Positions 5,630 through 7,617 of a DNA stretch of 7,617 bases are shown here, piece after piece (position 1 is the first letter of the stretch; each line of letters opens with the position of its first letter). Location of the stretch: the NCBI GenBank assembly GCA_047626155.1, contig JBLHRR010000201.1, positions 1-7,617 of the forward strand, read 5' to 3'. The notes under the pieces are model-generated. The model did no database searches, was not told where the DNA came from, and worked only from the letters and a program-made list of their open reading frames with translations. This DNA is from CALGLS01 sp047626155 (lineage in GTDB: Bacteria > Bacteroidota > Bacteroidia > Chitinophagales > Saprospiraceae). The translations under genes were made by a program, and so were the position numbers.

Positions 5630-6577
5630 CTATCCATTCTTTTCACAAACCCATATTCTTCTAGCGAAAGTGGTCTTTCCTCTTTTACTAACGCTACAAC
5701 AATCTGATATGCTGAATCCAGTGTCGTTGATTAAGTTTGTAATATCGGAGGTAGACACAATAACAAGTCGATCTGTGATTTCTGCTGTCGACTCAATAAT
5801 GTGTAAGATATCACTATCCGTTGCGGAGCTTAACAAATTGTATGGTAGGTCAATAATGGCAGCATCATACCTTTTGCTAATGTCTTTTATACCGGAGCGA
5901 TATACATTTGCAGTATAGTTGAAGTGAGCAAGATTTGCTCGTGCGCCCTTACACACCTTCCAGTTAATGTCGCAACCCTCAATATTATTTCCTGCAAAAC
6001 AAGCTTCCAACATTATAGTGCCCACACCACAACAGGCATCTAGTAGCGTTTTCTCTTTGTCTGCCTGCGCTGCAATATTGACAAGAGCTTTGGCGATATT
6101 TATACTTATGGAGTTACTGTAGGAGGATGGTTTTTTCTTGTGTTTATACCAATCTAAATTATTTTTAATCAAAGTACCAAAATGCCAAATGCCTTCGTAA
6201 TAGCATAAAGCATAAGTTATAGTTGGGCTATAATAATCAGGATTGCCTTCAATGCTGTAGCCTATATCTTTTAATTTTTTAAGCCGCTCCCCATATTCGG
6301 TTGTATCCCCATCAAAAACTAAATATTCAACTTTGAAACCTTCAACGCAAATATTTTCTTTTTTGACTTCATTTATTAGCGTATCATAATCTTCAGAAGA
6401 TGAGATGACATCAAGTCTTTTTTTAATGAAAGCACTATTGGAAGGTTCTATTTTTATATCAGAAAAAAGTAGTCTATCCTTTTCTTCCTTATTAAAAATA
6501 TATTTCGATTCGAGCTTGCATAACTCACTTTCCGTATTGTCATAACCAAAGGAGTATATGTGTTTGTTTATTTGCAT
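5630..6577 (-). CDS. TRM11/UPF0020-family SAM-dependent methyltransferase (probable RNA guanine-N2 type)
   Basis: The 315-residue protein matches the UPF0020/Trm11 group of Rossmann-fold methyltransferases, many of which modify guanosine N2 in tRNA or rRNA. Residues 1-140 are a variable N-terminal region without a clear THUMP signature. YKHKKKPSSYSNSISINIAKALVNIA (144-169) matches the family's 'kr...ps.lnp.iAraLvNLA' entry segment. LLDACCGVGTIMLEA (178-192) is the SAM-binding motif I, GCDIN (201-205, D203) the acidic ribose contact, GARANL (211-216) the following helix, and DLPYN (243-247) the catalytic motif IV, a variant of the usual DPPYG. The gene is convergent with the LysM gene and has no visible co-operonic partner. 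RNA substrate and modified position cannot be told from the sequence. The protein looks intact and cytoplasmic, and it has no obvious link to the cyclase/nSTAND genes. Confidence 0.8.
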   Translation of the reverse strand: MQINKHIYSFGYDNTESELCKLESKYIFNKEEKDRLLFSDIKIEPSNSAFIKKRLDVISSSEDYDTLINEVKKENICVEGFKVEYLVFDGDTTEYGERLKKLKDIGYSIEGNPDYYSPTITYALCYYEGIWHFGTLIKNNLDWYKHKKKPSSYSNSISINIAKALVNIAAQADKEKTLLDACCGVGTIMLEACFAGNNIEGCDINWKVCKGARANLAHFNYTANVYRSGIKDISKRYDAAIIDLPYNLLSSATDSDILHIIESTAEITDRLVIVSTSDITNLINDTGFSISDCCSVSKRGKTTFARRIWVCEKNG

Positions 6578-6720
6578 AGTTTTTTTTGTCCTTGATATTC
6601 TTTATCAGTGGGATTTTAGGAATGATTAATATAAGCGATCGTTTTAATGCCGCTTAGGAGTCAGTGAATAATAACTTTCCTATTTATACTTGTAGGCTTT
6701 GCACTGTCCTTCGTTAAAAA

Positions 6721-6816
6721 AATATCGCGTAGCTACGGCTATGCTCAATTTTTTTGCCTCGGTCAGCACAAAACCTACTGCGTCTAAATCAGAACCTTAT
6801 TAATCTCTGGCTCCTT
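6721..6816 (+). repeat. 96-bp dispersed repeat, copy B
   Basis: This is the second copy of the repeat at 2658-2753 (75 of 96 bases identical, no gaps). It lies 143 bases upstream of the methyltransferase start and just beyond the stop of the DHFR-like remnant. Read on the minus strand, a stop-free frame crosses it and runs on to a TAG about 38 codons later. It contains DAVGFVLTEAKKLSIAVAT, where the other copy reads NAVVFLLIEAKKLSIAYAT before a TGA. Confidence 0.75.
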
Positions 6817-6837
6817 ATACTTATTGGTATTTCGTTT

Positions 6838-7080
6838 TTATCTTTTTCTTACAAATCTATTTTGTACAATTTTTCCTAAGAATAAATTAGAAGCAACACA
6901 TTCAAAATCTATTCTTTCTGGAAATTCAGTAAATAATGGAACGCCTCCTCGAAGCAAATAAGGTATTGTTGTAATAGTCATTTTATCGATTAAATCCTCT
7001 TTCAAAAAACTTTGGATAGTCCTTCCTCCGTCAATATAGAGCTTATAGTATGGTACTCCGTCATTTATAGTAGGTAGATC
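6838..7080 (-). pseudogene. C-terminal remnant of a dihydrofolate reductase / RibD-C family gene
   Basis: Reading leftward from about 7080 to the TAA at 6838-6840 gives 80 residues containing YKLYIDGGRTIQSFLKEDLI, then DKMTITTIPYLLRGGVPLF, then a tail ending NRFVRKR. This is the C-terminal half of the DHFR-like (RibD C-terminal domain, YyaP-type) family, where the 'YIDGG.tIqsFL' loop contributes to NADPH binding and 'ltrIPilLG.GiplF' follows. The N-terminal half, with the start and the substrate site, is missing: the frame hits a stop at 7090-7092 and the DNA becomes repeat-like. With no start codon in a suitable place, it is best called a truncated pseudogene. Intact members are about 170-190 residues, so roughly 45 percent remains. 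Confidence 0.75.
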
Positions 7081-7178
7081 AGGGTTCCCTTAATATGCGC
7101 CATCTTATATTAATTTACACAAGTGGGAAACCCTGATCAACCCTGATCCGCCCTCATCTACCCTGATCAACCCTTATT
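7077..7178. repeat. Decameric tandem repeat plus inverted copy
   Basis: Five consecutive 10-base units occupy 7129-7178: AACCCTGATC, AACCCTGATC, CGCCCTCATC, TACCCTGATC, AACCCTTATT. An inverted copy, GATCAGGGTTCCC (7077-7089), faces GGGAAACCCTGATC (7125-7138), leaving an AT-rich centre. The break point of the DHFR-like remnant coincides with the start of the inverted copy, so the repeat may have taken part in the truncation. Confidence 0.7.
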
Positions 7179-7211
7179 CCAAATCCACTAAATATGACCA
7201 AGAACCTATAG

Positions 7212-7331
7212 TATCCTTTATTATTAATTTATTCAAACTTATACAACAATTTAAATATGAGCGAACTTTCACATCTCACTGCAAGAAGTGAATCCTCCTT
7301 TAAACGCGACTTTACAAGGTATATACAATTT
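7212..7331 (+). pseudogene. Fragment of an AraC-family helix-turn-helix gene
   Basis: An open frame begins after a TAG at 7209-7211 and includes an ATG at 7257. The peptide MSELSHLTARSESSFKRDFT then resembles the second helix-turn-helix of AraC-family regulators (typically 'l..LA.ltgrS.ssFKRdF'). The family would continue for several dozen residues with a 'tP..Wi...R' segment, but the similarity stops near 7325-7331, where a terminator-like hairpin begins. An open frame formally continues to 7589, but its later residues look like random AT-rich translation. The N-terminal sensor domain and first helix-turn-helix are absent. I regard it as a gene remnant; a small expressed peptide is not excluded. 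Confidence 0.5.
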
Positions 7332-7365
7332 AAAGGCGATACAATGATTTGGGTCGCCTTTTTTT
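7332..7365 (+). terminator. Rho-independent terminator
   Basis: AAAGGCGA (7332-7339) pairs perfectly with TCGCCTTT (7354-7361) around a 14-base loop and is followed by further T residues to 7365. This is a standard intrinsic terminator for rightward transcription. It lies inside the formal frame that continues from the AraC remnant, which argues against that longer frame being a real gene. Confidence 0.6.
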
Positions 7366-7518
7366 ATACAAAAAACATAAAGTTCTGTAACACATTTCTG
7401 CTTCCTGTATCTAAGTATTACACGAAAAATAACCCGTATAAAAAGTCCATCCAAAACTGGTATATACAAATAATCGGCTTTAATTTACAATCCAAGCTTA
7501 ATAATTTTCGGTTCTTTG

Positions 7519-7617
7519 TTAAAAGGTTTCCAGATAGAAATAATTTGATTCAGAAGGCTCAAAACAAGTGTACCCTAATAAGTCTTTGAAGTCAATGGGA
7601 GATAGTAAGAAGTAAGA
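7519..7617 (-). CDS. Possible C-terminal end of a gene entering from the right edge
   Basis: A minus-strand frame is open from the window's right edge to a TAA at 7519-7521, giving 32 residues that begin SYFLLSPIDFKDLLGY and end SNYFYLETF. The composition is protein-like and competes with the plus-strand frame over the same bases, which looks less natural. I do not recognise a family and the stretch is short, so this is only a candidate. The sequence beyond 7617 would decide it. Confidence 0.3.
   Translation of the reverse strand, partial: SYFLLSPIDFKDLLGYTCFEPSESNYFYLETF

Noticed and set aside
7332..7589. Coding continuation of the AraC-like frame to 110 residues
   Set aside because: The part after about 7331 contains a terminator hairpin and looks like random AT-rich translation. 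Only the first part resembles a protein family.

Overview
The window looks like an accessory region of a Bacteroidota chromosome, possibly from the Saprospiraceae or Lewinella side of the phylum. The reasons are moderate-to-low GC, a TAnnTTTG-type -7 promoter element before the first gene, weak Shine-Dalgarno sites, and gene families common in large-genome Bacteroidota: SIR2-like proteins with effector-associated domains, nSTAND NTPases, and a Trm11/UPF0020-type methyltransferase. The taxonomic assignment is inference from style, not from a marker gene.

Layout. Positions 1-606 are non-coding as far as I can support. They hold a terminator-like hairpin, a pair of direct repeats and a strikingly G-poor, C/A-rich leader. 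Positions 607-2325 (+) encode a three-part protein: a class III nucleotide cyclase domain, a divergent SIR2-like domain, and a C-terminal helical module resembling Effector-Associated Domain 11 (EAD11). Positions 2326-2768 are intergenic and contain a roughly 190-bp nest of inverted repeats (2374-2563), then one copy of a 96-bp dispersed repeat. Positions 2769-3776 and 4031-5446 (+) look like two halves of one nSTAND1 gene, an NTPase core and then a winged helix, transmembrane segment and periplasmic LysM domain. They are separated by 254 bp that carry a piece of a second repeat family. A large hairpin (5509-5562) lies between this gene and the convergent methyltransferase gene at 5630-6577 (-). 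Positions 6600-7617 are a gene-remnant zone: a second copy of the 96-bp repeat, the C-terminal end of a dihydrofolate-reductase/RibD-like gene (-), decameric tandem repeats, a piece of an AraC-family helix-turn-helix (+) followed by a terminator hairpin, and possibly the end of a further minus-strand gene at the right edge.

How the genes may work together. Effector-associated domains and STAND NTPases are the usual parts of prokaryotic conflict (immunity or programmed cell death) systems, where a STAND switch senses a trigger and recruits effectors. The first gene puts a nucleotide-signal synthase and a SIR2-type domain in one chain, which suggests a compact relative of cyclase-plus-effector defence such as Pycsar. 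Two cautions apply. The SIR2 domain lacks the canonical His and Asn of NAD-consuming sirtuins, and no EAD11 partner is visible in this window. The adjacent nSTAND-TM-LysM gene could be a wall- or envelope-coupled sensor but appears broken. Joint function of the two loci rests only on proximity and co-orientation.
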